Shown: positions 9,631 through 19,086 of the stretch, in pieces | How the letters are laid out: each line of letters begins with the position of its first letter | Numbering within the stretch: position 1 is the stretch's first letter | DNA from: Gammaproteobacteria bacterium | GTDB taxonomy: Bacteria; Pseudomonadota; Gammaproteobacteria; Pseudomonadales; Pseudohongiellaceae | DNA: 48,048 bases | Assembly (NCBI GenBank): GCA_029253585.1 | Contig: JAQWZF010000011.1 | Location: forward strand, 1 to 48,048 | Direction: 5' to 3' | The notes under the pieces: generated by a model | The model's database searches: none | Told to the model about the DNA's origin: nothing | Seen by the model: only the letters and a program-made list of their open reading frames with translations | Translations under genes and position numbers: made by a program

Positions 9631-10626
9631 GTGAAATTTGATGTATACGGAGTAGGCAACGCCCTGGTCGACAAAGAATTCGAAGTCGACGAAAGTTTCT
9701 TTCATGAGCATGACATAGAGAAGGGTTTGATGACTCTGGTGAGTCAGGAGCAGCAGCAACAGTTACTGGATCTGCTAACAGAAAAATACGGCATCAAGAA
9801 ACGCGCCGGTGGTGGCTCTGCAGCAAACACCCTGTATGCACTAAGTCAGTTTGGCGGCAATGCCTTCCTAAGCTGCAAGGTAGCGAACGACGAGACCGGT
9901 GATTTCTATATCAACCAGCTGGGCGATCAGAGCATAGAGACGAACAACGAGAGCATGCGCGAAGATGGCACCACCGGCCGCTGCATCGTCATGATAAGCC
10001 CCGATGCAGAACGCACCATGCATACCTTCCTCGGCGTATCGGAGACGGTGTCCGGGCACGAGATCGATTTCGACGCGGTTAAAGAATCCGAGTATATCTA
10101 CATAGAAGGCTATCTAGTCACCTCTCCCAGCGCGAAAGACGCCGTGGTAGAGCTGAAGAAATTCGCGGAGTTGAATAGCATCAAGACCGCCATGACTTTT
10201 TCCGACCCAGCGATGGTGGAGTATTTTCTCGACAACGTGAATGATGTTCTAGGCACCGGCGTAGACCTGCTGTTCTGCAACGAGCAGGAGGCCAAGCTGT
10301 GGGCTGGGACCGACGACTTCGATGCGGCCTGCGAGAAGATGAAGAGCAAGGCGAAGCAGTTCGCGATAACATGTGGCGCCGACGGCGCACTTCTTTACGA
10401 CGGCAAGGACTATATCAACGTTGCGGCGCACTCGGTGAAGGCAGTAGACACCAACGGTGCCGGCGATATGTTTGCGGGTGCGTTTATGTACGCGTTGACC
10501 CAGGGAAAGGATTTTGCAACGGCGGGCAAGCTAGCGAGTCTGGCATCGGCTACCGTAGTCTCAAGCTTTGGGCCCAGACTCGAAGCCGACCAACACCACA
10601 AGATACTTACCGAAGCCCTGAGCTAG
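9631..10626 (+). CDS. PfkB-family carbohydrate/adenosine kinase
   Basis: This is a cytoplasmic PfkB (ribokinase-like) kinase, closest in layout to bacterial adenosine kinases. The 331-aa protein opens YGVGNALVDKEFEVD, has the substrate loop AGGGSAANTLYALSQFGG (about 56-74) and the C-terminal anion hole VDTNGAGDMFAGAFMYAL, where the aspartate of GAGD is the catalytic base. The start codon is GTG at 9631, preceded by GAGG at about 9619; no nearby ATG fits. It follows hemL by 62 bp and ends before a strong hairpin. The substrate cannot be read from sequence; adenosine or a sugar is likely. Confidence 0.9.
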   Translation: MKFDVYGVGNALVDKEFEVDESFFHEHDIEKGLMTLVSQEQQQQLLDLLTEKYGIKKRAGGGSAANTLYALSQFGGNAFLSCKVANDETGDFYINQLGDQSIETNNESMREDGTTGRCIVMISPDAERTMHTFLGVSETVSGHEIDFDAVKESEYIYIEGYLVTSPSAKDAVVELKKFAELNSIKTAMTFSDPAMVEYFLDNVNDVLGTGVDLLFCNEQEAKLWAGTDDFDAACEKMKSKAKQFAITCGADGALLYDGKDYINVAAHSVKAVDTNGAGDMFAGAFMYALTQGKDFATAGKLASLASATVVSSFGPRLEADQHHKILTEALS

Positions 10627-10652
10627 ATAAGCAGCTTGTGATGAAACTAAAA

Positions 10653-10683
10653 ACGCCGCGAACCGAATATCGGTTCGCGGCGT
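10653..10683. terminator. Strong 14-bp hairpin between the PfkB kinase and dnaJ
   Basis: Two 14-base arms (10653-10666 and 10670-10683) are perfectly complementary around a 3-base ATA loop. On the + strand the stem is followed by the T-rich CTTCTTT and on the minus strand by T-rich sequence as well, so it can end both the rightward kinase transcript and any leftward read-through from dnaJ. Confidence 0.8.
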
Positions 10684-10721
10684 CTTCTTTGCTTGTTAAG
10701 TTCTGCTGCAGACTTGATCTT

Positions 10722-10788
10722 TAAGATCGCAACTCTTCAATGAAGCTCTTCACTCCGTCAAATCATGACGAAGTCTTCGGTGACTGCC
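10722..10788 (-). pseudogene. Relic of a second dnaJ 3' end
   Basis: These 67 bp match the last 67 bp of the intact dnaJ (10850-10916) with only a few mismatches, at an offset of 128 bp in the same orientation. The relic reads in frame as the last 22 codons of DnaJ to a stop (TAA instead of TAG). It has one internal nonsense change (Trp TGG to TGA) and one Asp-to-Glu change; the other differences are silent. Similarity stops on the upstream side after the Arg-Gln-Ser-Pro codons. It is too short to encode a working protein and lacks a start. Confidence 0.85.
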
Positions 10789-10848
10789 TTGTTCTCTAAC
10801 CTCGAGCAAGGAATACCTAAATCATCAACTTGTTGTGATACCTGAAGC

Positions 10849-11967
10849 CTAAGATCGCAACTCATCAATGAAGCTCTTCACTCCGTCGAACCATGACGAC
10901 GTCTTCGGTGACTGCCGTTTTCCTTCGCCTTCTTGAATGCCGCGGAACTCTTCGAGAATTTCTTTCTGGCGCTTGGTTAGGTGCACAGGCGTCTCGACAA
11001 CTACGCGACACAACAAATCGCCGGTGCTGCCACCGCGAATAGGCTTAACACCCTTATCGCGCAGACGGAAAAGTTTGCCCGTCTGCGTCTCTGTTGGAAT
11101 CTTCAATTTAACGCGGCCGTCCAGAGTCGGCACTTCCAACTCGCCACCTAGGGCTGCATCGACAAAGTTGATCGGAATCTCACAGTGCAGATCGCGCCCT
11201 TCTCTGACGAATATCTTGTGCGGACGAATCGATACCTCCACGTAGAGATCACCAGAGGGACCGCCGTGTGTTCCAGCCTGCCCCTCACCGGTCAAACGAA
11301 TGCGGTCGCCCACATCGACTCCGGCCGGCACCTTCACCGACAGTGTCTTGGTCTCTTCTACGTTGCCGCGGCCATGACAGGTATTGCAGGGGTCTTTAAT
11401 CTGCTTGCCGGCACCCTGACAGCGCGGACAGGTCTGCTGCACAGAGAAGAAACCCTGCTGCATGCGCACCTGACCGTGACCCGCACAGGTCGTACAATCG
11501 ATAGGCTCGCTGCCCTTCTTGGAACCACTTCCACTACAGGTGTCACAGGTAACGGTGGTCGGAATGCGAATCTTGGACGACGTACCCTTAACCGCCCCTT
11601 CGAGGCTTAGCTCCAGGTTATAACGCAGGTCGGCACCCTGACGTACATGGCTGCGCCCACCACCGCGACCGCCGCCGAATATATCGCCGAATATATCGCC
11701 GAAGATGTCACCGAAATCGGCAGAGCCATGACTGGTCTGCCCTTCTACACCAGCATGACCATATTGGTCATAGCGAGCGCGCTTCTCCTTGTCGGAGAGC
11801 ACCTCGAAGGCTTCGTTAGCCTCCTTGAAAATTTCGACAGCCTCTTCGTTGCCCGGATTCTTGTCTGGGTGATTCTTCATAGCCACGCGGCGATAGGCCT
11901 TCTTGATATCGGCCGCCGCTGCGTCTCTGGAGACGCCCAGCACTTCATAGTAATCCTTCTTTGACAT
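10849..11967 (-). CDS. dnaJ: Chaperone protein DnaJ (Hsp40)
   Basis: DnaJ delivers unfolded clients to DnaK and stimulates its ATPase. The 372-aa protein has the J domain with HPD in [10 protein letters not shown], a Gly/Phe linker, four zinc-binding CxxCxGxG-like repeats ([32 protein letters not shown]) and a C-terminal peptide-binding region. The linker contains GDIF three times in tandem, mirrored by a 12-bp DNA repeat near 11680-11710. The ATG at 11967 is preferred over an in-frame GTG at 11976. It lies downstream of dnaK, with a hairpin between them, and a relic of its own 3' end lies just beyond it. Confidence 0.97.
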   Translation of the reverse strand: MSKKDYYEVLGVSRDAAAADIKKAYRRVAMKNHPDKNPGNEEAVEIFKEANEAFEVLSDKEKRARYDQYGHAGVEGQTSHGSADFGDIFGDIFGDIFGGGRGGGRSHVRQGADLRYNLELSLEGAVKGTSSKIRIPTTVTCDTCSGSGSKKGSEPIDCTTCAGHGQVRMQQGFFSVQQTCPRCQGAGKQIKDPCNTCHGRGNVEETKTLSVKVPAGVDVGDRIRLTGEGQAGTHGGPSGDLYVEVSIRPHKIFVREGRDLHCEIPINFVDAALGGELEVPTLDGRVKLKIPTETQTGKLFRLRDKGVKPIRGGSTGDLLCRVVVETPVHLTKRQKEILEEFRGIQEGEGKRQSPKTSSWFDGVKSFIDELRS

Positions 11968-12021
11968 CGTATTCACTCTTTTAGCTTGCTGTCTTTTATT
12001 GCAATGAGTAAACGCAAAAAA

Positions 12022-12047
12022 AACTAAGCCATCGTAATGACTTAGTT
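12022..12047 (-). terminator. Hairpin with T run between dnaK and dnaJ
   Basis: Arms AACTAAG (12022-12028) and CTTAGTT (12041-12047) pair around a 12-base loop. On the minus strand the stem is followed by eight T, so it looks like a factor-independent terminator or attenuator that would lower dnaJ relative to dnaK. It is roughly symmetric and also has T after the stem on the + strand. Confidence 0.65.
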
Positions 12048-12112
12048 TTTACTTGCCCATCGAGCTGTCGCTTCGTTTCAGAGTTTGCCCCGAATCTGGC
12101 GTTATCAGTCGA

Positions 12113-14053
12113 CTACTTTTCCTCTTCCTTCTCTTCTTCCTGAACTTCTTCAAACTCCGCATCGACGGCGTCAGAATTCTCGGCGCTGCCGCCTTCTTCT
12201 GCCGCACCCGCACCCGCTGCAGTCTCAGCGGCCTGTGCTTCGGCATACATCTTCTGCGCCAGGTTTCCTGAAGCATCGGTCAGAGCCTTAGTCTTGGCTT
12301 CCATCTCGGCTACGTCATCTCCCTTAACTGCTTCTTCCAGTTCGGTGATGGCAGCGTTGATCGCGTCCTTTTCTTCGTCGGTCGCCTTGTCGCCAGCCTC
12401 TTCCAGAGTTTTCTTGGTTGCGTGAATCATGCCGTCGGCCGTGTTTCGCGCAGTAATCAGTTCTTCGAACTTCTTGTCCTCAGCAGAATTTGCCTCGGCG
12501 TCTTTGACCATTTTTTCGATCTCTTCGTCAGACAATCCGCTCGATGCCTTGATCACGATAGACTGTTCCTTGCCTGTCGCCTTGTCTTTCGCCGACACGT
12601 TCAGAATACCGTTCGCGTCCAGGTCGAAGGCTACTTCGATCTGTGGCATGCCACGTGGCGAAGGAGGAATATCACTCAGGTCAAAACGACCCAGAGATTT
12701 ATTCTGAGCAGCCTGCTTACGCTCGCCCTGTACGACGTGAATCGTAACCGCCGTCTGATTGTCATCCGCGGTTGAGAACACCTGTGTCTTCTTCGTTGGA
12801 ATCGTTGTGTTCTTATCGATAAGCATACTGGCAACACCGCCCATGGTTTCGATACCCAGAGACAGAGGTGTAACGTCTAACAGCAACACATCGTTCACAT
12901 CACCAGAGAGTACGCCCGCCTGAATCGCCGCGCCTACTGCTACCGCTTCGTCAGGGTTCACGTCGTGACGCGGCTCCTTGCCGAAGAATTCGGTAACCTT
13001 CTTCTGTACCAGTGGCATACGAGTCTGACCACCTACGAGAATCACGTCGTCGATAGCAGACACTTCAAGATCCGCGTCTGCCAGTGCCATCTTAAGTGGC
13101 CCCAGAGTTCTCTCAACGAGCTCTTCCACCAGCGATTCAAATTTCGATCGCGTCAGTTTTTGCACAAGGTGTTTCGGACCCGATGCATCGGCCGTTATAT
13201 AAGGCAAGTTAACTTCGGTAGACTGCGCCGAAGACAACTCGATCTTTGCTTTCTCTGCCGCTTCTTTAAGACGCTGCAGTGCTAGCGGATCGTTGTGTAA
13301 ATCCATGCCTGATTCTTTCTTGAATTCATCGGCAAGATAGTCGATCAGACGCAGGTCGAAATCTTCACCACCGAGGAAGGTATCGCCGTTGGTCGAGAGC
13401 ACTTCGAAAGTGTGCTCGCCATCTGTCTCGGCAATCTCGATGATAGAGATATCGAAGGTACCACCACCGAGGTCATACACAGCGATAGTGGAGTCACCGG
13501 CTTTCTTGTCCATGCCATAGGCGAGTGCAGCGGCCGTTGGCTCGTTTATTATGCGCTTGACGTCGAGACCGGCAATCTTGCCCGCGTCTTTGGTCGCCTG
13601 ACGCTGAGAATCGTTGAAGTAGGCAGGCACGGTAACAACCGCTTCCGTGACCGGTTGGCCCAGAAAGTCTTCCGCCGTCTTCTTCATCTTCATCAGCACC
13701 TGTGCTGCGATCTGAGGAGGAGACATCTTCTCGCCATTTACCTCAACCCAGGCATCACCATTATCGGCTTCGATAATCTTGTAAGGCACCATCTTGATGT
13801 CTTTCTGCACGACGTCGTCTTTAAACTGACGACCTATCAAACGCTTGATAGCGAACAGCGTGTTGTTAGGGTTCGTTACCGCCTGACGCTTCGCCGGCTG
13901 ACCAACAAGCGTCTCACCGTCACTCGCATAAGCGATGATGGAAGGCGTGGTGCGATCGCCCTCGGCGTTTTCAATTACCTTGGCTTCGCCACCATCCAGC
14001 ACTGCTACGCAGGAGTTGGTGGTGCCCAAGTCGATACCAATTATCTTTCCCAT
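12113..14053 (-). CDS. dnaK: Chaperone protein DnaK (Hsp70)
   Basis: DnaK is the ATP-driven Hsp70 chaperone. The 646-aa protein begins [20 protein letters not shown] and has the three Hsp70 signatures ([20 protein letters not shown], and [14 protein letters not shown]). A substrate-binding domain and an acidic, Ala/Glu-rich tail ending in [12 protein letters not shown] follow; the family's EEV element is present but followed by extra Glu/Lys residues. It is transcribed leftward, 212 bp after grpE and upstream of dnaJ, and has its own sigma-32-like promoter. Confidence 0.98.
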   Translation of the reverse strand: MGKIIGIDLGTTNSCVAVLDGGEAKVIENAEGDRTTPSIIAYASDGETLVGQPAKRQAVTNPNNTLFAIKRLIGRQFKDDVVQKDIKMVPYKIIEADNGDAWVEVNGEKMSPPQIAAQVLMKMKKTAEDFLGQPVTEAVVTVPAYFNDSQRQATKDAGKIAGLDVKRIINEPTAAALAYGMDKKAGDSTIAVYDLGGGTFDISIIEIAETDGEHTFEVLSTNGDTFLGGEDFDLRLIDYLADEFKKESGMDLHNDPLALQRLKEAAEKAKIELSSAQSTEVNLPYITADASGPKHLVQKLTRSKFESLVEELVERTLGPLKMALADADLEVSAIDDVILVGGQTRMPLVQKKVTEFFGKEPRHDVNPDEAVAVGAAIQAGVLSGDVNDVLLLDVTPLSLGIETMGGVASMLIDKNTTIPTKKTQVFSTADDNQTAVTIHVVQGERKQAAQNKSLGRFDLSDIPPSPRGMPQIEVAFDLDANGILNVSAKDKATGKEQSIVIKASSGLSDEEIEKMVKDAEANSAEDKKFEELITARNTADGMIHATKKTLEEAGDKATDEEKDAINAAITELEEAVKGDDVAEMEAKTKALTDASGNLAQKMYAEAQAAETAAGAGAAEEGGSAENSDAVDAEFEEVQEEEKEEEK

Positions 14054-14136
14054 TGTTCAGATCTCCGATCTCTCTAGTGTCTTAAATCAAGCTTATTTGC
14101 TGCGTTGATCCGACGTATAGTTTGCTGATGACTCCA

Positions 14137-14164
14137 ATATTGGCCCGATCCAGCGTAATTCAAG
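14137..14164 (-). promoter_or_regulatory. Sigma-32-like heat-shock promoter of dnaK
   Basis: On the minus strand CTTGAA (14159-14164) is followed, after 14 bp, by GCCAATAT (14137-14144). That matches six of eight positions of the sigma-32 -10 form CCCCATAT. It lies about 85 bp upstream of the dnaK ATG. It is weaker than the grpE copy, but the spacing and the place support it. Confidence 0.6.
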
Positions 14165-14265
14165 GATCAAACCGCTAATTCCCTAATTTTCTTGTGGCCT
14201 TACCCAGCCACTACCATCACCGCGCCCTCGGCCTGTCTCTCAGCCCCGCTGCGCGGCTATATACC

Positions 14266-14847
14266 CTATTTCGAGACCATCACCATGGCGGGTCGAATGA
14301 CGCGGCCATGCAGGGTATAGCCCTTCTGAATAACGGCGATTACCGTGTTCGGCTCACATTCGGCGTTTTCTTGAATAGACATGGCCTGATGCAGCTGCGG
14401 ATCGAACGGCTCGCCTAAAGGATCAACCGCCTCTATGTTGAATTTGGTAAAACAATCCAGAAAACTCTTGAGAGTTAGATTCACGCCCTCGTAGATCGCC
14501 TTCACCGTCTCATCTTCGTTGTTGCTGGCGACTTCTAAAGAGCGCTCCAGGTTATCAACCACCGCCAACAGCTCGATGCTGAACTTCTCCTGGCCATATT
14601 TATGCGCCTTCTCTACGTCCTGCTCGGCGCGGCGGCGCACGTTCTGCATCTCGGCCTGCACGCGCAGCAGGTCATCTTTCGCGCGCTGGGTGGTCTCTTC
14701 ACACTCGGCTAGCTTCGCCGCGGCCTGCTCAAGCGGGTCCTGCTCGGCATTGTTCTCATCTACCGATGCGTTCATTGTCTCTTCTAGTTCGTCGGGCTTA
14801 GCCTGATCGGAAGGGTCTTGATCTTGATCTGGAGTCTGCGTGCTCAT
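14266..14847 (-). CDS. grpE: Nucleotide exchange factor GrpE
   Basis: GrpE releases ADP from DnaK. The 193-aa protein has an acidic, disordered N terminus (about 1-40, rich in Asp, Glu and Gln), a long coiled coil (about 40-100) and the C-terminal beta domain with the typical [13 protein letters not shown] and [18 protein letters not shown] motifs. It leads the leftward grpE-dnaK-dnaJ cluster and diverges from recN across 241 bp. A near-perfect sigma-32 promoter lies upstream, consistent with heat-shock control. GGGGAAG before the ATG is a good ribosome-binding site. Confidence 0.97.
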   Translation of the reverse strand: MSTQTPDQDQDPSDQAKPDELEETMNASVDENNAEQDPLEQAAAKLAECEETTQRAKDDLLRVQAEMQNVRRRAEQDVEKAHKYGQEKFSIELLAVVDNLERSLEVASNNEDETVKAIYEGVNLTLKSFLDCFTKFNIEAVDPLGEPFDPQLHQAMSIQENAECEPNTVIAVIQKGYTLHGRVIRPAMVMVSK

Positions 14848-14920
14848 GACTTCCCCTGCTTAAAATTTGTTATGCAATTGCCGGTAGTTGTAAGGGCCTG
14901 AAACTCAGCCGACCACCCAT

Positions 14921-14948
14921 ATATGGGGTCTGCAAGAGCGTATTCAAG
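14921..14948 (-). promoter_or_regulatory. Sigma-32 heat-shock promoter of grpE
   Basis: On the minus strand CTTGAA (14943-14948) is followed by a 14-bp spacer and CCCCATAT (14921-14928), an essentially perfect match to the known sigma-32 consensus. It is about 75 bp upstream of the grpE ATG and points into the chaperone cluster. Confidence 0.88.
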
Positions 14949-15088
14949 CAATTTCAGCAAATTCCGGGAAAATTTCCTGAGCCCCTGATGGCCGTGGTTT
15001 ACGCTCGGCAAACCCGGCTCGCACAGCCCGGGTAAATAATCGCATTAGTGCTGCATAAACCCGGTTCAATCCCCTATACTTTGAGCCT

Positions 15089-16765
15089 ATGCTGCAGCAA
15101 CTATCCATTCAGAATTACGCCACCGTCGACAAGCTGGAGATCGAGTTCAAGGCCGGTATGTCGGTGATAACCGGCGAGACCGGCGCGGGCAAATCCATCA
15201 TGCTGGGTGCCCTGGGCCTGACCCTGGGCGATCGTGCCGACAAGGGCATAGTGCGCAGCGGCGCGCGCAAGACTGACATCTGCGCCGAATTCGATATCGC
15301 TAACATCAAGGCCGCTCAGCAGTGGCTGGATGACAACGACCTCGAGACAGACCCCGATTCCACAAGCTGCCTGCTGCGCCGTGTAGTTAACAGCGATGGC
15401 CGCTCCAAGGGCTATATCAACGGCTCACCGGTAAACATGGCCTTCTTAAAGGCGCTGGGCGAGATGCTGCTGGATATCCACAGCCAGCACGAACACCAAT
15501 CCTTGCTGCATCGCGGCACGCACCAGCGACTTCTCGATGACTTCTGCGTAGCTCCGAAGCTACTCACCGAGATGCAGGACCTCTGGAAGCAATGGCAGAA
15601 GAACGGACAACAGATCAAGCAGCTGAGCAACCGCTCACAGGAAGACTCCGCGCAGACTCAGTTACTGTCCTATCAGCTTAATGAGCTAAACGAGCTGGAC
15701 ATCGCCAGCGACGAAGTGCCCAAGCTGGAGGCCGAATTCAAATCTCTGAATCACGCAGACGAGACCGTGGCGTCGGTACAAACCGCCCTCACGCTATGTG
15801 GCGACGACGAAGAGCAGAATGCCAAGACGGCGATGCATCAGGCGCTGACGGCGCTGCGGGAACTGCCCGAGAAGAATGACCGGGTGAACAATATTACTGG
15901 CCTGTTAGAGAACGCCAGCATTCAACTAGACGAGGCCGTGTCCGACCTGCGCGCCTTCGCCGACGAGTTCGAGGCGAACCCGGAGCGACTGGATCAGGTC
16001 AACACGCGTCTGGGCGTCTTGCACGCCATCGCGCGCAAGCACAAAGTAAAACCCAATGGCCTCACTGAGGTTATCGCCGACCTGCGCCAGCAGCTCGATC
16101 TGATCGAGAACAGCGATGCCGAGCTGGAAAAGCTGCACGTCGCCGGCGCGCAGCTGCGTCAGGACTTTATAAAAGTGGCGACGGACGTCAGCAAGCAGCG
16201 CAAGAAAGGCAGCGGCAAACTGGCCAAGCAGGTCAACGAACAACTGAAGCAGCTGGGCATGCCCCACGCCAGTCTCGAGGTGCAACTGCTAGCGAGCGAA
16301 AAAGACAAGCTGGCTCTCGGTGGGCTGGAGACCGTAGAGTTTCTGGTGAGCACCAATCCCGGTCAGCCGGCCAAACCGCTCATCAAGGTTGCCTCCGGCG
16401 GCGAGCTATCGAGAATCAGCCTCGCGATTCAGGTAATCACGGCGCAGACATCCCATGTGCCCAGCCTAGTATTCGACGAGGTGGATGTGGGTATCGGTGG
16501 TGGTGTTGCCAAGGTGGTAGGTCAGTTACTAAGACAGCTGTCGGCGCGTACGCAGATTCTGTGTGTGACCCATCAGGCTCCCGTGGCGGGCCAAGGCCAC
16601 AATCATTTCTTCGTAAGCAAGTTCAGCAAAGATGGATCGACGCTCACACAGATTGCCGAACTGGGCAATACCGAGAAAGTAAGAGAGGTTGCCCGCATGT
16701 TGGGCGGCGAAGAACTCAGCGACGAATCACTCGCCCATGCCGAGAAAATGGTGGCGACTAGCTAA
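15089..16765 (+). CDS. recN: DNA repair protein RecN (SMC-like)
   Basis: RecN is an SMC-like ATPase that helps double-strand break repair by bridging DNA. The 558-aa protein has Walker A GETGAGKS at residues 29-36, a long central coiled coil rich in Leu, Glu and Gln (about 150-360), the ABC signature ASGGELSRISLA and Walker B LVFDEVDVGIGGG near the C terminus. A -10-like TATACT (15075-15080) ends only 8 bp before the ATG and there is no clear ribosome-binding site, so the message may have little or no leader. No LexA box of good quality is visible, although recN is an SOS gene in other bacteria. It converges on fur with only 6 bp between the stops. Confidence 0.96.
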   Translation: MLQQLSIQNYATVDKLEIEFKAGMSVITGETGAGKSIMLGALGLTLGDRADKGIVRSGARKTDICAEFDIANIKAAQQWLDDNDLETDPDSTSCLLRRVVNSDGRSKGYINGSPVNMAFLKALGEMLLDIHSQHEHQSLLHRGTHQRLLDDFCVAPKLLTEMQDLWKQWQKNGQQIKQLSNRSQEDSAQTQLLSYQLNELNELDIASDEVPKLEAEFKSLNHADETVASVQTALTLCGDDEEQNAKTAMHQALTALRELPEKNDRVNNITGLLENASIQLDEAVSDLRAFADEFEANPERLDQVNTRLGVLHAIARKHKVKPNGLTEVIADLRQQLDLIENSDAELEKLHVAGAQLRQDFIKVATDVSKQRKKGSGKLAKQVNEQLKQLGMPHASLEVQLLASEKDKLALGGLETVEFLVSTNPGQPAKPLIKVASGGELSRISLAIQVITAQTSHVPSLVFDEVDVGIGGGVAKVVGQLLRQLSARTQILCVTHQAPVAGQGHNHFFVSKFSKDGSTLTQIAELGNTEKVREVARMLGGEELSDESLAHAEKMVATS

Positions 16766-16771
16766 TAAAGA

Positions 16772-17194
16772 CTAGGCCTGTGCCTGACAGTCTCTGCAGA
16801 TGCCATACAGATACATGCTGTGATCAGTGATCTCGAAGCCGTACTTCTTGGCGATCTTCTCCTGCTGCAGCTCAATAACTTCGTCGTAAAACTCTTCGAC
16901 GCTGCCGCAGGCCTGGCAGACGATGTGATCGTGATGGTCCACCGTGGTAAGCTCAAACACGGAACTGCCGCCCTCGAAATGATGACGCATCACCAATCCC
17001 GCGGCCTCGAATTGCGTGAGCACCCTATAGACCGTGGCCAGGCCCACATCTTCGTCGGCCTCGATCAGCGCCTTATAGACATCTTCCGCACTTAGATGCT
17101 TGGTGGCGGAACTTTCCATAATCTGCAGAATCTTAACTCTGGGCAGGGTAACTTTAAGGCCTGCTTTGCGAAGTTCTTGGTTCTCTGTAGCCAT
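16772..17194 (-). CDS. fur: Ferric uptake regulator Fur
   Basis: Fur is the iron-responsive repressor of uptake genes. The 140-aa protein has the winged-helix DNA-binding half (TLPRVKILQIMES, DVGLATVYRVLTQFEAAG) and the dimer/metal half with HHDHIVCQACG and a C-terminal CRDC, together giving the Cys and His ligands expected. It is divergent from bamE, the arrangement long known for fur-omlA in gammaproteobacteria, and abuts recN tail to tail. The TonB-receptor block nearby (17.9-28.0 kb) might be a target, but I see no convincing Fur box there. Confidence 0.97.
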   Translation of the reverse strand: MATENQELRKAGLKVTLPRVKILQIMESSATKHLSAEDVYKALIEADEDVGLATVYRVLTQFEAAGLVMRHHFEGGSSVFELTTVDHHDHIVCQACGSVEEFYDEVIELQQEKIAKKYGFEITDHSMYLYGICRDCQAQA

Positions 17195-17248
17195 AGTCCG
17201 CTCTCAATTATAGGGATTAATGCCTGAAGACTGGAAACAGTGGCTTGT

Positions 17249-17421
17249 TTGACTGCCTCAGGTAGTAGGGTATTATGCCCTCTGCCCAAGACAGAGGAAA
17301 GGAGCCGCCCCGGATTTCGCAGGATTTCGAATCGAAGGGGTGCCTTGTAAGGCAGCAAGTTTGAAACTACTATGTCCCTAGAGATACTAGGGTTATTGCA
17401 AATCGAGTCAAAAACAGCTTT
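17249..17421 (+). promoter_or_regulatory. bamE promoter and structured 5' untranslated region
   Basis: TTGACT (17249-17254), a 16-bp spacer and TATTAT (17271-17276) make a good housekeeping promoter. The leader to the bamE ATG is about 140 nt and contains two clean hairpins: TGCCTT-GT-AAGGCA (17341-17354) and CCCTAG-agata-CTAGGG (17376-17392). Neither is followed by a T run, so they look like mRNA structure and not terminators. Confidence 0.6.
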
Positions 17422-17796
17422 ATGAAACACGTCATACGAAACAGCTTTCTTCTTGCCCTGGTGTCTGCCCTGATGGCCTGTGGCAACATCGGCAACATGG
17501 ACTTCCCAGGTGTTTACAAGATTTCCATTCCCCAGGGAAACATCATCACTCAGCTGATGATCGATCAGCTGCGCCCGGGCATGACCAAGCGACAGGTGAT
17601 ATTTGTTATGGGCTCGCCGCTGGTTCGCGATCCTTTCCATCAGGATCGCTGGGACTACGTGTACAACTTTCAGCCCGGTGGCGGCATACGCGGTCAGGAA
17701 CGCGTATCGGTATTCTTCGTCGATGACGCTCTGGTCAACTTCACTGGCGATTTTACCCCAACCGGTGAAACTGATACTCAAGCTAGCACCAATTAG
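17422..17796 (+). CDS. bamE: Outer-membrane assembly lipoprotein BamE (SmpA/OmlA)
   Basis: BamE is a small lipoprotein of the BAM complex that folds outer-membrane proteins. The 124-aa protein has a signal peptide with a lipobox ending LMAC-G (Cys at about residue 20), then the conserved core [37 protein letters not shown] and the WDYVYNF motif. It is divergent from fur and convergent with the M14-type hydrolase gene. Length and motifs are typical. Confidence 0.95.
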   Translation: MKHVIRNSFLLALVSALMACGNIGNMDFPGVYKISIPQGNIITQLMIDQLRPGMTKRQVIFVMGSPLVRDPFHQDRWDYVYNFQPGGGIRGQERVSVFFVDDALVNFTGDFTPTGETDTQASTN

Positions 17797-17887
17797 CTCA
17801 AATAATGAAAAAATTGTGTTGCGCGGTCAAAGAGAGATTGCTGCTTGAGCGAACCCTACAGTATCTTGGTATCCTCAGCTTCGAGCT

Positions 17888-19018
17888 TTATAGTTCGGCA
17901 AGCTTACCGATCACAACTATTGCATCCCCTTCGTTCACAGGTGGCGTACCAAATAAAATAAGCAGCACTCCCGATACTGGTGCTGTAATCGTTTCCAACT
18001 CTCTGCCCAAATAATCAGTAATCACGCCCAGCTTTGTTCCCTGCGTGACATAGTCACCTGTGTTTACCAACGGGTCCGCATACCAAATTCCGTCATACTC
18101 ACTATAAATCCGCGCCCTATCAGCAATGAATAGAGGGTTCTCAGGCAGATCCGGCTGCCCTTGCACCATGCCCAATTCTCGCATCACGTTCAGCACGCCT
18201 TTGGTGATTGGATTGATATACTTGTCATCGATGATTCCTAACTCACCTGACTCCACATCCATAGCCGGTATCCCTAACGTCACCGCTTGGGCGCTGGTAT
18301 AGATAGCGTCATCAATCGAATCATAAGATCCTGCAAACTGCACAACGGTTTCCAGACCAAAGGCCACTGCTATGCGTTTGGATTGCTGCACAACATCGTC
18401 ACCGCCTGCCTCAGCATAGTAAGCACTGTAAGAAGGCCGCAAGCTTTCGTTCGCATCGCCCGAGTGAATGTCGATTAAATAGTCAGCTGGTTTGATCACA
18501 TGGCTTGTAAGTGCATAGGCAATACGCTCTGTTATCGTCCCGCTTGAATCTCCAGGGAAGGAGCGATTGAGATTCTTCAGATCAGTCGGTCCAAAATAGA
18601 CTGTTCTACCCGTAAACGCCGGCATATTGGCAATGTGCACAACTATCAAGGTTCCGGACATCTGGGTTGGATCGAGCAATGCCGGCAGTTGTTGCATGGA
18701 GAGTATCGGAGAATACTCTGAGCCATGGATCCCCGCAATTAACGAGAGCACCGGACCTGGCTTGCTGCCGTGCAAAACGGTAACTGGGATAAAGGTGCCT
18801 GAATCATCTGCAGAGGGACTGATGGGAATTTCACCTTGTACCATCTCACCGGGTTCGACAATCAGCTGCGCCAGTCTATAAGGACTAACCTCGCTACCCA
18901 CATCCCTCTGGGCGACCGCGGCATTGTTAGTCAAAAGCACTAGCGCGAGCACAGCCGAGCTTAAGCCGCTATGCTGTGCATTGAAAACGTCCTTCAGAAA
19001 ATCTCTATTTAGAATCAT
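17888..19018 (-). CDS. Secreted succinylglutamate desuccinylase/aspartoacylase-like (M14) hydrolase
   Basis: This is a zinc hydrolase of the AstE/AspA branch of the M14 fold, which cuts N-acyl or amide bonds of small molecules. From the ATG at 19018 (an upstream in-frame GTG lies at 19045) the 376-aa protein starts with a signal peptide, cleaved about after AAVAQ, so it acts outside the cytoplasm. Zinc ligands are visible in GIHGSEYSP (His and Glu) and in LIDIHSGD (His). The C-terminal 90 residues resemble the beta-barrel accessory domain of this family. It lies 68 bp after the second ABC permease and is the last gene of the leftward block, which suggests it processes something that block transports. 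The substrate is unknown. Confidence 0.82.
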   Translation of the reverse strand: MILNRDFLKDVFNAQHSGLSSAVLALVLLTNNAAVAQRDVGSEVSPYRLAQLIVEPGEMVQGEIPISPSADDSGTFIPVTVLHGSKPGPVLSLIAGIHGSEYSPILSMQQLPALLDPTQMSGTLIVVHIANMPAFTGRTVYFGPTDLKNLNRSFPGDSSGTITERIAYALTSHVIKPADYLIDIHSGDANESLRPSYSAYYAEAGGDDVVQQSKRIAVAFGLETVVQFAGSYDSIDDAIYTSAQAVTLGIPAMDVESGELGIIDDKYINPITKGVLNVMRELGMVQGQPDLPENPLFIADRARIYSEYDGIWYADPLVNTGDYVTQGTKLGVITDYLGRELETITAPVSGVLLILFGTPPVNEGDAIVVIGKLAEL

Positions 19019-19086
19019 GCAAATCGAACCTTTTGATATGTCCACGAGCAGTTGGCGTCGACCTTAATGAAAGCGAGCCCTAATTC

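Noticed and set aside
13412..14077. 221-aa frame opposite dnaK
   Set aside because: Shadow of dnaK codon usage; no recognisable motif.
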